Source: Liolophura sinensis (taxonomy: Eukaryota; Mollusca; Polyplacophora; Chitonida; Chitonidae). Taken from it: a stretch of 64,000 bases of DNA. Below, one piece after another: positions 11,300-23,479 of the stretch. The notes below the pieces were generated by a model that made no database searches, was not told where the DNA came from, and worked only from the letters and a program-made list of their open reading frames with translations. A program made the position numbers and the translations under genes. The stretch's first letter is position 1. Each line of letters begins with the position of its first letter. The stretch spans positions 21,385,808 to 21,449,807 of the forward strand of contig NC_088301.1 in NCBI RefSeq assembly GCF_032854445.1. Direction: 5' to 3'.

Positions 11300-12110
11300 C
11301 CTGACCCATTGCTGACTTCGTGAAAATCTTGTGTCATCACATCAATGTCTGGATGGTCTACATGCAAGTTAATAACTGTTGTATGAATACATGTATGTAG
11401 TTGCCTTGTAACTGGCAAAAGTACAAGAAACTTGTACCAAATTCAATTCAGGGATGCCAAAAATGTTAAAATAAAATGCAAAATGAGATACATGTATACT
11501 GAAGAGTAATGCACTAATCCACTATCAGAAGACACTGGAAAATTTGGGCCAGCTCAATCTAGGCATCAGTATAGACATTAGTATACCAGCCATCAAGCAA
11601 AGATGGACGTTCCAGGTCAATAATCGCATGGCCAATTCCAAAAACAACATTCATCACAAACCATCAAATACCAAACTATCCAGTGAGAAAGTATTTATAA
11701 TGTGAAATTAACAAACATACATGCAAAGAGAAGCAGTCAACAGTTTTCAATGATGTTGGAAAACTGCAATTAGACACATGAGTTATGAAGCAGAGAGCCA
11801 GAGATTCGGAACACTGTGTTCCAGTTTACTTACATGACAATTTTACTCATGTTGAACCTTCACACACCAGTCTTTGCAGCAATAACTTATGGCATTGGTT
11901 GAAATCAGGATCTAAGAAATGCTACAAGGCAAGACACGTATATGCAAATGCAGGAATTTCAGTATATTGCTACAAGACCCTTTGCAACATATAAATAGTA
12001 TAAAATCCCAGACAGGGCTTGTCAAAAGCCTAAATGTCAAATGAGCACTGGATTCTGAGAGAGTGACAGGAAACAGAAAGGTACCAAATCACTGAAGAGC
12101 ACTTGCCTTA
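11300..12110. other. AT-rich noncoding stretch, no gene seen
   Basis: No coding signal is visible. Repeated use of ACATGTA-type words (near 11390 and 11490) is the only notable feature. Confidence 0.5.
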
Positions 12111-12114
12111 GGGC

Positions 12115-12510
12115 TGTTGACATAGCAGACATGCAGGCATTAAAGTCGGCATTCACTTCATCCGGATCAATGGGAACATTAGCGCTAATCTCCAGTAAGG
12201 TAAAGACATTGAGGGATTATCTCTTGTGTCCTATGTGTTATTACTAACCATCAGCTGCTTCATTTCCCTTCATCTGACTTCCAAACACTACCTCTTACAG
12301 GTTACCATGGCAACGGGTAAATAGTGCCCTCTTAATCAATGCGATTCCAATAGATCGATGCCAGCACTCAATGGAGGTCTTCCTTCTTGACAGCACAGCA
12401 AACACTGGTTTCTCTCGGCGAGCAAAATGCCAATAGTATCGTGAGCTGAAGTAATGTGGGTTGAGCTAAACCCCAGAGTCCCGCTGAGGAATCAATGACT
12501 GTGCCAGGAT
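12115..12510. promoter_or_regulatory. candidate cis-regulatory island with RFX site
   Basis: This GC-richer block lacks repeats and contains GCGCTAATCTCC and GGGATTATC (bicoid/Otx-type TAATC words), a perfect RFX X-box at 12301 and AATAGATCGATG (Cut/Onecut-like). A minus-strand frame of 57 codons ending at a GTAAGAG donor (12299) also crosses it. I prefer the regulatory reading because the X-box is palindromic and spans that donor. Confidence 0.3.
12301..12314. promoter_or_regulatory. perfect RFX X-box
   Basis: GTTACCATGGCAAC consists of two RFX half-sites, GTTACC and GGCAAC, in inverted orientation with the standard two-base spacer. This matches the X-box consensus bound by RFX factors, which control ciliary and neuronal genes in animals. 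No gene start is visible close by, so it would act as a distal site if functional. Confidence 0.6.
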
Positions 12511-12519
12511 GTTCCTTCT

Positions 12520-13680
12520 CAACTCAATTCTGGTCACATTACAAAAATATTAGCACATCTATGTAATGAATTATTCCATATTACAACAACTGAAGTTATT
12601 TCTTGTTTTGTTTTATCTGCCTGAAATCAACAAGTTGCACAAGGCATTTGTCTGTTAGCGCTTCAAACTGAACTTAAGTGTCACCAAGGAACCTACTCTG
12701 TATTTTGAAGACACATGTACAAAAAACCAAACGTAAAGTACTACTTCAGTCACAAAAGAGGCCAGGTGGAAATATTAAACTGATATGATGGATACCCTTT
12801 GAAATATAGCTAGCCAAAAAAAAGATACAATGAATAACACTATTTAACCCCTATATGTGAAAAATGCTCAAAAACAAAATTCTCAGCAGTTTCTGTAAAA
12901 TTTTCCTGATAATATTTCTTATGTGACGATATGATGTGGCAGATGTGATGCTGAGTTATGTTAGGATGACATCATGCGCGTTTGAGAGAAAGTCATTTGT
13001 GACTATACATCAGTGATGGTCGACGTCAAGTGCTCTTGCATGACATCGCACCAGATAAAATTGGAAAAAGACTGAAAACTTTTGTTTTCATGTTTTCCTC
13101 ACAAACTAACAATAGTGGCTGTAATTCAATGCATTTCTTTCACAATGTACAAGAAAGTAGTTCCAACTATCTTGATCCTTATCATTTAACATTGCTTTTA
13201 GGATGTACAAGATTTGTGCAATTATTATATTTCAAAAATAGAAATTAAGGGTATATAAAATGCTTCTAATTCTAGTACCATGATGATTTAGGGTGTTGCA
13301 ATCTTTTATCCTGAGATTATCGCATCATCATTACACTTAATTCAACAATTAAAAATCATTTATATTAAACATCACTTGTTTTCTGTCAATTGATGAAAAC
13401 AAATGAAAAAGACCACTGCTATGGGTTAAGCTCACTGAAGCTGAGATTAAAAGGTTTGACTTTCACACTGAGAAAGCTCCATAAAAAAACTAAACAATAG
13501 TGTCAGCTGAAACTCCTCATCTTGCTACATGTAACATCAATCTGACCAGATTTGTGGCAGAAAATGGGAGACCTTTTTCAAATACAGCAATACAAAAAGA
13601 TGAATCATTCACTGCACATAAGGCAGATACATTGATAAAGCAGTTTTTAAAATTTTTTATCCCTCTGATTTCTGTCAAAA
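12520..13680. other. AT-rich noncoding stretch, no gene seen
   Basis: Two plus-strand frames of 72 and 82 codons are low-complexity and unsupported. No repeats or motif clusters were recognised. Confidence 0.45.
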
Positions 13681-13689
13681 CAGTATTTC

Positions 13690-14190
13690 CTTTGTTAGAT
13701 CATGGGAGGGCGAGTGTTCGCGGAACCATTCTCACCTCTAAGGGGTGAAGAGGACGGCCGTTCCCCAAGATAGATGAATGAGTGCCAGCTCCTATTACAG
13801 GTTCTACAAGGCTTATAAATGAAGGTCTGCTTCAAACATGGTTCACAGGTAACTCTTCGTTAGCAAGACAATAATTGCTGAGAAAAAAAGGACACACGCC
13901 TAAACTTCCGCTAGAGAATTACGACCACCAGGAAATGTTCTGATCACAGTCAAGCGCAAGTGACAGGCAGGAGTTGCATCTTAACGAGTTTGATTCAAAC
14001 CAAATTAAAATGTGCCCCCAGGTACCACTTGCTGCAGCATCACTACCTGGAGCAATTAATAAGCTGCGGGTGGCTAGAGGTGTTCTGCTGACAGAAATGC
14101 AGGCTTCATTACTGAGGATATCCCATCAGAATAAGGGACTTTGCTGGCAAGCGTCCAAGCAAATGGTTGACAATGGTTAGGTGAATATCG
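13690..14190. promoter_or_regulatory. candidate cis-regulatory island
   Basis: About 500 bases of high-complexity sequence with few homopolymers lie between AT-rich flanks. CAATTAATAAG (homeodomain-type), TGATTCAAACC and GTGACAGGCAG (TALE TGACAG core) are present. The 68-codon plus-strand frame at 13974 is not convincing. A conserved enhancer is the likeliest explanation but is inferred only from composition. Confidence 0.25.
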
Positions 14191-14199
14191 ACACAAAAT

Positions 14200-15750
14200 A
14201 ATTCCTGTTCATTGCTAAAACAGAGTGGTCTGAGCAGACATTGTCAGGTACTTCACTTGAGCTAAAGGTACTTTACCTGACAAAGTAGTGAGCAATGTCA
14301 TATCCTAAACAGTCCTGACCACATCTGTTAGGTTTTCTTTAATACAGACAAAAAGTACAGACAAAAAAATTATCAACAAAAAAAAAAAAAAAAGTACCTG
14401 CAGTACCGTTCTTTTCATAATTTGACTGTGAATTCTGCATTTCAAACAAATAAATAGCCAACCATAACAGTAAATGTTGGTAAATCTTCTTAAAATGTGG
14501 TCATCGCAAATTTTATGCCAAAAATAGAAAATAATATAGTACTGGCTAATTAAAATGAGAAAATCTGAATTCAATTTTAATGCCAAACATAAGAAATCAT
14601 TGACTGAGAGACTTGAAAAAAATCTTGAAATATACACCTGTATAACATGAACAGACTAAATGTTCAAATAAATTAAGTTCAATTACAAAACACACAAACA
14701 AAATAAACCTTGCCGTGTTACAAATAAATATCAAATCTTAATTCTTTTATATGGTTGGATATTGTTAAACTACATCTAACAGAGGAAATGTTCATGTTCA
14801 TTTGCAGCCAAATGGTTGTTAACATGTATCAAACTAAATCCAATAGCCTATGTGAACATATTTTCCACATTTTCAACAACTATTACTGTTTTCAATTCAT
14901 AAATATTTTTCTTTCCATATAGATCAGTCTGGAGTTAAATGATCATGTCTCTCATGATACAAGGTTTCAAAGCGTCTCACCCATACACAAAAGAAAATGT
15001 AATTTGTGTCCTTGAGCTGTAAAGACTTCTCCTACTTTTCCCACCTCCTGTGACAATGCCATACAAGTTCACACAAATTAACAACATTTATATACCTGTC
15101 AAGGCAGGCTTCATACCATGACATATTTGTGAATACTTCTCAAAAGATGTTCCCATACACAGCTCACAAACGCCAATGTGTTCATTATTGTGAGAACCAA
15201 GATGTCTGGTAACTCATCAAAAACAACACACCTGGTGCAAAGACAAAATTACAGGTAAATCTGTACATTATAACCATATGAAAATTCTGGTGTGACTAAT
15301 AATACAAGCTGACCCAAAATACAGAGAAATTCAATAATCAGTGGTTAGTATGCATGGTCACATCTACTCTAAGACGCAGGCAGAGTCTAAGGTCTGAATA
15401 CCCACAGTTATCTGATTTCACTTAACGCAGACCAGCTTCATAGTCTACTTAATCAGATTCCTACCCCATAACAACAGGTATAGATATGACAAGACAGGAA
15501 ATCAGACAACTTGCGAGAAAGATCAAATCTTGAACACAGTGCAGGTATAATGGAGTTATGCATACACCTGCACCTTTAATTTCAGTTAGTTTTAAAGGCT
15601 GCCAAATCTAGATAATAAAAAATTCCAAACTATGCTATACTATTTTACATAAATTATCTTTAAACAGTAATGTTGTGACGTAAATTCGAGCCATCCAATG
15701 ATTTACACTGTTATAATCACAACACTGCACAAAGTAGATTCCCCTGTTAT
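14200..15750. other. AT-rich noncoding stretch, no gene seen
   Basis: A run of about 17 A lies near 14378-14394. The 110-codon minus-strand frame 14305-14637 is AT-driven (Phe/Ile/Leu-rich) and crosses the poly-A run, so I reject it as a gene. Confidence 0.5.
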
Positions 15751-15758
15751 GATCCACA

Positions 15759-15860
15759 TACTGTAAAATACTTAATTTTCATGTGGAACTAATTTTTGCG
15801 GATTTCGTGGTCAATTATTTGCTGCAAAAAATAATTCCAGCAAAAAAAATATTCCAATAT
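15759..15860 (+). repeat. left arm of divergent inverted repeat
   Basis: TACTGTAAAATACTTA opens a segment with TTTTTGCGGATTTCGTGG and AATAATTCCAGC. It is matched, with many substitutions, by the reverse complement of 16640-16751. Words such as GCGGATTTCG belong to a kind of repeat frequent in molluscan DNA, as I recall. The pair may be the ends of one non-autonomous element or two separate insertions in opposite orientation. Confidence 0.5.
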
Positions 15861-16084
15861 TGAATCATATACTACAGGTGGTAGTACTAATAAAGTGAAA
15901 CTGGACTGACAGGAGTTGCCATAAAAAAGCCTGGCGGGCCAGCTAAATTTTAACAGTAGGGAAGGAAATTAGGCCTTAAATATATACAAACTCTGATGGT
16001 AAGGTTTGGTGGATATGAAACAAGTGAGAGTTGATTCGTCTTCAGTTTGATCAATGGTTATGCCAGTAAAATTAATGAAAACTT

Positions 16085-16470
16085 GATACCAACACATGCT
16101 GGCTTCCAATGAATAACGCTTTGACACACGCTATCCCATTGGCTGTGTCTCTCCTGTGGACCACTCAGTGAGTTTCTAACAAATTGTGAACTGTGTACAA
16201 CGACGCACTGGCCATTTGACCGCTATGGCAATGTTACCGGTTTGTAATCGGCTACAGAGGATGAAAACAATCCAAATATAATCATGCTGATTGATAAGAA
16301 ATGAATGACTGGCGCCGACAATGGTTAAATTCATATGTTTTGCACTGAACTGCTCAAAAAGTGACAGATCACTTTGTCAGTTGATTCAAAGTAGGTCTAC
16401 TCATCAAGGATGCGAAAACAAGTGACAACTCTTTGAATACTGCTCACGATAGGTTACAAAAGTAATCTTC
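16085..16470. promoter_or_regulatory. candidate cis-regulatory island
   Basis: A complex block lies between the two repeat arms. It holds TTACCGGTTTG (Grainyhead-like), TGATTGATAAG and TGAATGACTGG (PBC/Hox- and Meis-like), and GTGACAGATCAC. No coding frame fits. If the flanking arms are one transposon, this sequence would be its cargo; if not, it is a separate island. Confidence 0.25.
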
Positions 16471-16639
16471 TTACATAGTCATAATCCATCTGCCATTGTT
16501 TTACTCTCTGATTCAGATTATGGGTATTAGCGACACGGCAGGAAACAAAGGAGGATTAAAGCCACCCTTGATAATCCCTGTTTAACGTGCTTGAGCAATG
16601 TCAGACATATTATAACAACCAAAATTAAACAGTTTTTAG

Positions 16640-16751
16640 ATTTTTTTCCATTATTCCCTTGATTATATATGCAAAAATTAATTCCCGCAAACATATTTTT
16701 GGCATTAATCCACGAAAATAAATTCCAGTGAATAATAAGTACGTGACAGTA
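16640..16751 (-). repeat. right arm of divergent inverted repeat
   Basis: Read on the minus strand it begins TACTGTCACGTACTTATT and continues through ATTTTCGTGGATTAATGCC and TTTGCGGGAATTAATTTTTG, paralleling the arm at 15759. The outer ends are TACTGT and ACAGTA. No clear target-site duplication beyond a possible TA was found. Confidence 0.5.
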
Positions 16752-16759
16752 CTTGGTCA

Positions 16760-17580
16760 CCCAACCTCATTTACAACAAAAAAATGTAGTATATCAAGAA
16801 TTTTGCTAGCTTCAAAAACAAAATTGGGGAACATATGGATTTATAACCATTTCAATTCAAATCAGACTAGAATTTCACTGAAAACCTTTGAAAAAACCAA
16901 AACAAAGCTACAAAAACTTATTGGCAGGCCAACAGAATTTACTCCTTGAAAATTATGCCAGAGGAGGGAGAAACAGAACATGTACAGAATAAATTGTTCG
17001 AAGCATAATTTTTAAGAAAAAATGATCGTTCTTAGTTTTGTTTCCAAAATACTGATTGCTTACTTCATTGATGTTTTTTGATGTACGAAAGAATTTTACA
17101 GCTAACGGTTTTATAAGTCCTCTGAATTTTTTTTTTTTAATTTTGACATCCATATATAAAAAAGCGTGATTCCTCACACGATAAACAAGCTTGGTAATCT
17201 TTTTCATTGTTGGTTTTCAAGAATTTCATCACATAAGGTGAGACAGGGGGATTTTTCTTCCTTCACGCTAGTCCAACAGGTCATGCAGTCATGTAAAAGA
17301 AGGGTTTCAGTGTACCAGAACAAATCATATCTGGCAAAATGTGATACAGCAGACATGGTCCTGTGCCATAAATGATTAATTCTCGCATGGACAAATGAAA
17401 ATGATTCATGATCCATGATTCCATTCTCATTGTTCACCTACTAGGAGATTTACGAGGTTTATAGGCACAGCGAACCATGAAAAAACCCTGCTAGTTATGA
17501 CAAGCCAGCAAAAGAGAAGCCCCAACAAAACACATCTTCCCCTTTTGATAATACAACTCTAAAAGCTTAAACAAACCCCA
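16760..17580. other. AT-rich noncoding stretch, no gene seen
   Basis: Frames of 69 to 84 codons on both strands are AT-driven and lack splice or domain support. Confidence 0.45.
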
Positions 17581-17584
17581 TATA

Positions 17585-18080
17585 TTACAGTGTATGAGGG
17601 TCCCAGGCTAACCGAGTGTGGTTCTGCTCGTGTATCTTGTAAGGTTGGGTGTTGATTCTCTGTGTACTACAACTCTCTATGTACTGTGGACAGGATTATA
17701 TTGACACTTAGCTTTGTCACACTGTTAACTCTTCATTCATACCTGGGTATAATGCACCGACAAAGCCTGCCAGTTCAGAAGGTTTGCCTAGGGTCTGGCG
17801 GCCATGGAGGCAAGGTAAAGAAACACGCCCGCTCCACTCTATGAATTAGCCGTTTAATCGGGACTGGCAAGTATCGCTTAGGCAGGATTCAAGTGGCCTT
17901 TATCCCCATTTGCCAGAGCAGCCACTGTTCCTTGTATACAAGCTTGCCCTACAGGTAACAGGTGACTGACAATTCTTTGTACGCTCCTGGATTATTCTCC
18001 ACCCAGCCCTCCCGTCCCCCTGTAACACACGCCATCAGGCAGGTACACCGAGCTGAAGTAAGATCTATATACAGTAATAT
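17585..18080. other. mixed-complexity stretch, no gene established
   Basis: A GC-richer patch contains a short plus-strand segment ending at a donor-like GGCAAG/GTAAAG near 17815, but the competing frames give no recognisable peptide. I leave it unassigned. Confidence 0.3.
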
Positions 18081-18084
18081 GCAC

Positions 18085-18595
18085 AGTGCACCATTTTGAA
18101 ACCAAACATAAGATAACATGATAAAATATTATACATCCTACGATACATGCATACGTTAAACTGCTGACGTGACATAAAAGCCTTGGACTAAAGTGTCAAC
18201 GCTTGGTGTACTAGTACCTGCCAACTATTTTAAAAACTAATTTGATGAGAGTAATTTGCACAGGAAAAATTTCATACAATTATGGTCCAACTTTGTTTTA
18301 TACATTTGTTTTCACTTCACCTGATGTTAACATCACATTCCATATGTCTGATAGACACCAGCTTACCATATACAAGATGCACAGTTTAAATGTGCAAGTA
18401 CATGTAAAGGATCATGACTTATGTGACTTCATATAGCTTTATATATTGAACATTTGCATCTGCAGGAAACATCAATCAGCCTCACAGTACCCTAAATTTA
18501 CATCATAGAAGATAACTGGTAACTGAAATTCTTACACGTATGGATCCACAGTTCAATAAATCTGTCAGTGTTCTACCAACATAATATTCATATCG
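18085..18595. other. AT-rich noncoding stretch, no gene seen
   Basis: Nothing beyond background sequence was recognised. Confidence 0.45.
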
Positions 18596-18599
18596 CTTG

Positions 18600-19240
18600 A
18601 AAAATACTTATCTACATTTACAGCTAATGCCATCCTCAATGGCAAGATCCTGTTATTTTGCCAACACGTAAATGAAGACAGAAACTCCCTGGAAATGCCT
18701 GAGCGCTTACAAAACCTGCAGACATTGGTGCACGAAGAGGTAAAGAAATAAATGTGTTTAAACTATCAGGTTTCTGGTAGCTTTTTCTACATTGCCAAAC
18801 GGAGGAGAGAAGAGGCTTCGTCCTGACTATGATTTGGATTGGCTCGAGGCAGCGTGACAGTTACACGATTAATTTCGTAAAGCCGGAGCATCTGCTATCA
18901 CAGTGATTTCCCTCGTAGAATAGAGCCGTGTCAATGGAGATGGTGACAAACAGCCCCAGGTTACATGTTCCAGGCTATTATCTCATAGCTCTCTAATAAA
19001 AGGCTTACCTGGGCCTTTAGGGCCGTGCAGCCTCTTCAATGCCAGCAGTTTTTCTCAAGCTTCAGTCAGGCCACGATCAGAACAGGCCGAACATTCATGG
19101 GCAAGGTCAATAGCCGTTATCGGAAGTGTTGTCGTTGAACTATCGGCTGTTGTGGTTGTTGTAATCCACTCAGCGTCCCGAAGGGTAGCAAGCGTACGCC
19201 TGTGTAAAGGGCTACCCTGATGCGGCCGGTGAACGGCTTG
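18600..19240. promoter_or_regulatory. candidate cis-regulatory island
   Basis: About 640 bases of complex, GC-richer sequence contain AGCGTGACAGTTACACG followed by ATTAATTTCG (TALE core beside a homeodomain core, 18850-18875) and several CpG-containing words. The 83-codon minus-strand frame 19055-19306 is not protein-like past the AT repeat. Together with the block at 19315 this is the most extended island in the window. Confidence 0.3.
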
Positions 19241-19244
19241 CACA

Positions 19245-19276
19245 CATATATATATATATTTATATATATATATATT
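19245..19276. repeat. (AT)n microsatellite
   Basis: An AT repeat interrupted once by TT separates two complex islands. Confidence 0.9.
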
Positions 19277-19314
19277 TCCCTGAATACTACATATATCTAG
19301 CATCAAACACGATG

Positions 19315-19690
19315 AACAGGCAACTTATAGGACAGTCAGACGAGCAGATTGAAATCCGACTAATCTCCACCATCAATGTTTGATCAATCCTTTAGGTGTC
19401 CAAACTAGACAGAACGCTTATTAACTGGCCAGCATTAATATTAATGTGGCAGACTTGACGGCAGTGCATTGGCTCCACGCCTGTCATGTAGAAAATGGGA
19501 GGGAGCGGTGGTTTGGACTGAGAACAGCACGCCAGGCCATCCTATTTCCACTCCTCATGTCATTCACACAGCCTATTATACAGCGCTGCCCTGCTGGATT
19601 CAGCCTTTTGTCCTGGGGTTTCAGCGCGCACAAGCAAATAAGCGATCTACGTGAGGAAGTAGAGGTTTAGACCAGAGGTTCTAGACACCA
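19315..19690. promoter_or_regulatory. candidate cis-regulatory island with ATTA palindrome
   Basis: The block is repeat-free and complex. It includes CGACTAATCTCC, TGATCAATCC, the perfect 14-base palindrome CATTAATATTAATG at 19433-19446 (two ATTA cores, as for paired-type homeodomain dimers) and TTTCAGCGCGC. The two overlapping plus-strand frames (74 and 61 codons) do not look like a protein. Confidence 0.3.
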
Positions 19691-19699
19691 AATTTCAGT

Positions 19700-22685
19700 T
19701 TTGTTTGCATGTTACCATCCTTTGCCTATCAAACAAGGCCGAGAGAAACTAGCAATTTTATTTTTCAATCTAACCCAGTGACACAGGGGCTAGAGAAGCC
19801 AGTTAAATGACAACTGTGAAAACATGGTTTTGTAACGGCTCTGTTCCCAATTTATCCCCCTTCAGTCAGCTGTGTGCCGAGTTACCACCACAAGAAGAGA
19901 TTAAACCACAGGGAATCTCTTCCTCCCTCCTTCTGGTTGACAAGAACAATAATTAATTCAAAGTTTACAAGGCAAGGGAAATTAAAAATACCAGTTATAT
20001 ACAAAGTGTAGAGACAAAAATACCCTGTTCCCTTCCTTATTATGTGAAAAGGAGTGGCACAAGAGAAAGTGTGTTATAAGAAAGGATACAAAATTCTTTC
20101 GAGAAATCCTGGAAATTTTTAAAGCCACCCATTTATACAGAATGATCAATACAGTTTTACTGAACTTAAATTTTTTTGTCAATCTAATCCGATTAAATTC
20201 TTTTTAATTTTCTTACAATCAAAAGATAGCTAAAACTGTTATTAAACAATACGCTGAGGAATTAAAACGATTGACACATGATTTTTTGTGTGTGTGTGTG
20301 AACTGTTAAAATTCCAAAAATTCCATTGAACATTTTCAAATACACTAAAATACAGTACCATATTATCATAAATTAAATCTTATGATAAACGCTAAAGAGT
20401 ATTTTGTCAAACCATAAACAAGTATCCACACATTCCACGCGAAGTTCACACATTCCATTAAAATGTGTGATTGCATGAAAAATATTCTTGGGCAATGACA
20501 CAGGAGGATAAATACGCTGTGTGCTAAAGGAGAATGTCCAGTTTGGCCTCTCACTGGTAGAACTTTGAAATGCATGCCATGAGAAAAAGAACTAAAGCCA
20601 CTGAAAGGGTCAATAGTGTGTAGTCTATTATGGACTATGAACAGGTTCCTTTCATTCTGTCATTCACTTAGGGATGTTTGTCTTAAAATCAGAATACAGC
20701 AAGAGTTCAGCTTGTGTCAATCTCTCTGTCTACCTTGATGATACGAAACAAATACAACATCTTTTAATTATTAAACTGTCTATTACGGTGGAGAAATCAT
20801 AGTAGAGAAAACATCCATTTCTAAAATTGAACAGGGGTTTGCAATAGCACAGTGTACAACTGAATATTCCTGAATTAGTGAACAATAAAAAAAAAAAATC
20901 TGATTTTCAACAAGTCACGCCTTATTTTAATCCATGAGGCTTGAACAGTTTTTCTTGGTGTACAACGCATGAATAGACAGATAATGGAGTGGAAGACTAA
21001 ATAAAAGTTCTCTAGGAGGGCCCACCCCCTGCTAAGCCTTGGTGGAACAGTGCCAAGTGAAACACACAAAGAGCTGTCATCAGCCCCAGGCCTAGCACAA
21101 GGCTTTTTGACTTCTACAGAAGGATGGCATGAAAAATTCAGCACAAGGTCCTTTGACTAGTTCCCTCAGCTCTCTGTTCCTACTTGCATGATTAAAAGGT
21201 ATTAAGAAATAATGTCAAGTGTAAGAGGCCATCTAATTCCTGAACATCAGTGGAGTATCAAGGGGGTCTCTAACCTCTGATACATAAACTACAGGTACCA
21301 TTGCACAAGGCCACAGCTGGGGACACATTTTTTACATATTTTCAAAAGGCTACATGGACTACATGTATTTCAACATGTGCATTTTTATCCATGCCCACGC
21401 TCTCATACCATTACTGACCCAACAGCAACATAACATATCAACATAATATTTTGAATGTATCATAAACCCTTCCACTCCTAACTACCCACACACACCCCCA
21501 GAAAAGAAAAAACGAAATTGACATCCCTTTATTGTGCATTCTAGGCTGTCATGGTAACACATGTTTAGTACATGAGCAATTAGAATTTGATTGGTAAAAA
21601 GGTGTTACTTTAAGTCAATATTGAGAATATGGGTGGTTAAAAATACTGTACTATTTCCCAATATTTTTCCAGTCATTATGCTCGCAATGGGTCCCTTCTT
21701 CACCCAGGAGTTTGGTAAATAAAAAATATACTTACACTGTTGACAAGTGAAAATAAACAGAAGAGTAGACAACATTTTTACAAATGTTTTCACAAATGTA
21801 CTGTTCTTTTGTTGTTGTTTTTTTTTAAATTTTTTAACATAAAGCAATATCTAAAGTTTCACTGTAAAGTACTGTATTTCAGTGAACACATTACTTTAAA
21901 GTTCATCATATGAGAAATAAGTCACAGAAAAATACATTCATAAATTCAGAAATATGTAAATATATTTCTGTAAGGAACATATCATACATGTACGACAAAT
22001 AAATTAGAGAAGACCAAAAATATTCCTCAACTACCTATATAAATTTGTGTAAGTAACCATCATGGAAACATATCTATGTATATATCAAAAACAAAACACA
22101 ACTTTCACTGAAAGAATCCATTAACAATTATAACTCAGTTGGACAAAAAGTAAAGGCCAAAATCATGTGTTGTAAACGGAATGTGCTGGGCAAATATTCT
22201 CTCATGCTACTCAAAGTTGAGGAATTTTCAGGGCATGGAAATTTTTTTTTTTAATTGTTTTAACATATTCATATCCTTGCTTTTCAAAAAAAAAACTGGG
22301 ATAGAAATGTTATCCTTTGCTTTCAACACTAATAATATTGGTCCTAAAATTTAGAAGAAGTAGGATGCAAATAATCTCTTCTGCTACCTAAAGTTAAGTA
22401 ATTTTAGGACAAGGAAATAGGCTGCAAATGAGGTTGAAACTTGACCCTGATTGTACATGCCAACCTAAGGTGAACCAGCTTCAATCTATTTTCACAACAG
22501 ATTTTCATGTTTCTAAAATAAACAGTTCCAAATACCACATGACCTGCAATTATTTACCAATGCTCTTTCTACCAATGAAAACCCATCCTGCATTTAGCAG
22601 CTCTACATAATGTTGCTCCTGATAGCTGCAATCCTTTTGTTAGAAACATTTTGCACATCTAGCAAAGAAAATGTGGGCTGTGTAT
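19700..22685. other. long AT-rich stretch, no gene seen
   Basis: I found no coding frame, repeat family or motif cluster that I can support. A-runs and T-runs are frequent (20886-20898, 22244-22254). Minor GC-richer sequence at 21000-21140 carries a chance 89-codon frame on the minus strand. Confidence 0.45.
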
Positions 22686-22689
22686 CTAT

Positions 22690-22960
22690 TACAGATTACA
22701 GCAATCTCGAGCATGTCCCTGAATAAGAAAGTAGGCTGATGTTTTGTTTATAAACAAAGTGATAAAGGTGGGACCTATAACCCGGGCCCACAAGCCCGCT
22801 GACACAGAGCTCTTTAATTCGGTTAATATTGGCAAATCTTAGAATGCCTGATTATGAATTCATTAAACTTTCTACTGGGTGTTGATACAAGACTATAACA
22901 AGCCAGTGAACCTAACAACGAACATGTGTCCATAGTGCATTCATCTTGTTATTCATAACC
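22690..22960. promoter_or_regulatory. candidate cis-regulatory island with Fox palindrome
   Basis: TTTGTTTATAAACAAA (22743-22758), a perfect 16-base palindrome of two forkhead sites, is followed by GTGATAAAGG (GATA-like) and CCCGGGCCC, and then by GGTTAATATTGGC (HNF1/POU-homeodomain-like). No coding frame competes. The grouping suggests an enhancer; this is inference from motif content. Confidence 0.35.
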
Positions 22961-22964
22961 TTGT

Positions 22965-23475
22965 AACTTCATTGGATGGCCAGTGAATTTTCTAGCAAAT
23001 ACAGGCTGATGTAATCTGTACCATATACATTTAACAAAACATCGAATCATAAAATGAAGATCTCTAGTAATAAAATGATAACCTCCAGCTATAAACAAAA
23101 ACTGAACCAAAGTAAAAGTTTATCAAATCAATCTACATACAGCATTGTATAAAATATAAGACCATGTACATATTCTGTAGCTAAAACTTTATGGCCCAAA
23201 AACTTTACAATATCCACCAGATTAAACAAAGATGGGCAATGAAATATCCAAATATTAACCAAAACTTTTCCTAGGGAAGCACTGAAAAAAGTCTGATACT
23301 AATATGGAACTCTCTATACAATGATGATTCTTTTTTTTTCCTCTTGTATTTGTAAGGAAATTTTTGTTCCCTAAACAACAGGGATCGGATCAACAGAAGT
23401 TTCATGCATATAAAACTTACTTATCTACCACAACTTAGTGTGCCAGTAAAATAATTAAAAAAAACTCATTTACTT
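22965..23475. other. AT-rich noncoding stretch, no gene seen
   Basis: Background sequence with a T-run near 23331-23340; nothing else noted. Confidence 0.45.
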
Positions 23476-23479
23476 GACA

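Noticed and set aside
12299-12466. 57-codon minus-strand exon ending at GTAAGAG
   Set aside because: Acceptor is weak and the donor overlaps a perfect RFX palindrome; the chance of an open frame of this length is appreciable.
14305-14637. 110-codon minus-strand ORF
   Set aside because: Phe/Ile/Leu-rich product of AT-rich DNA and a poly-A run.
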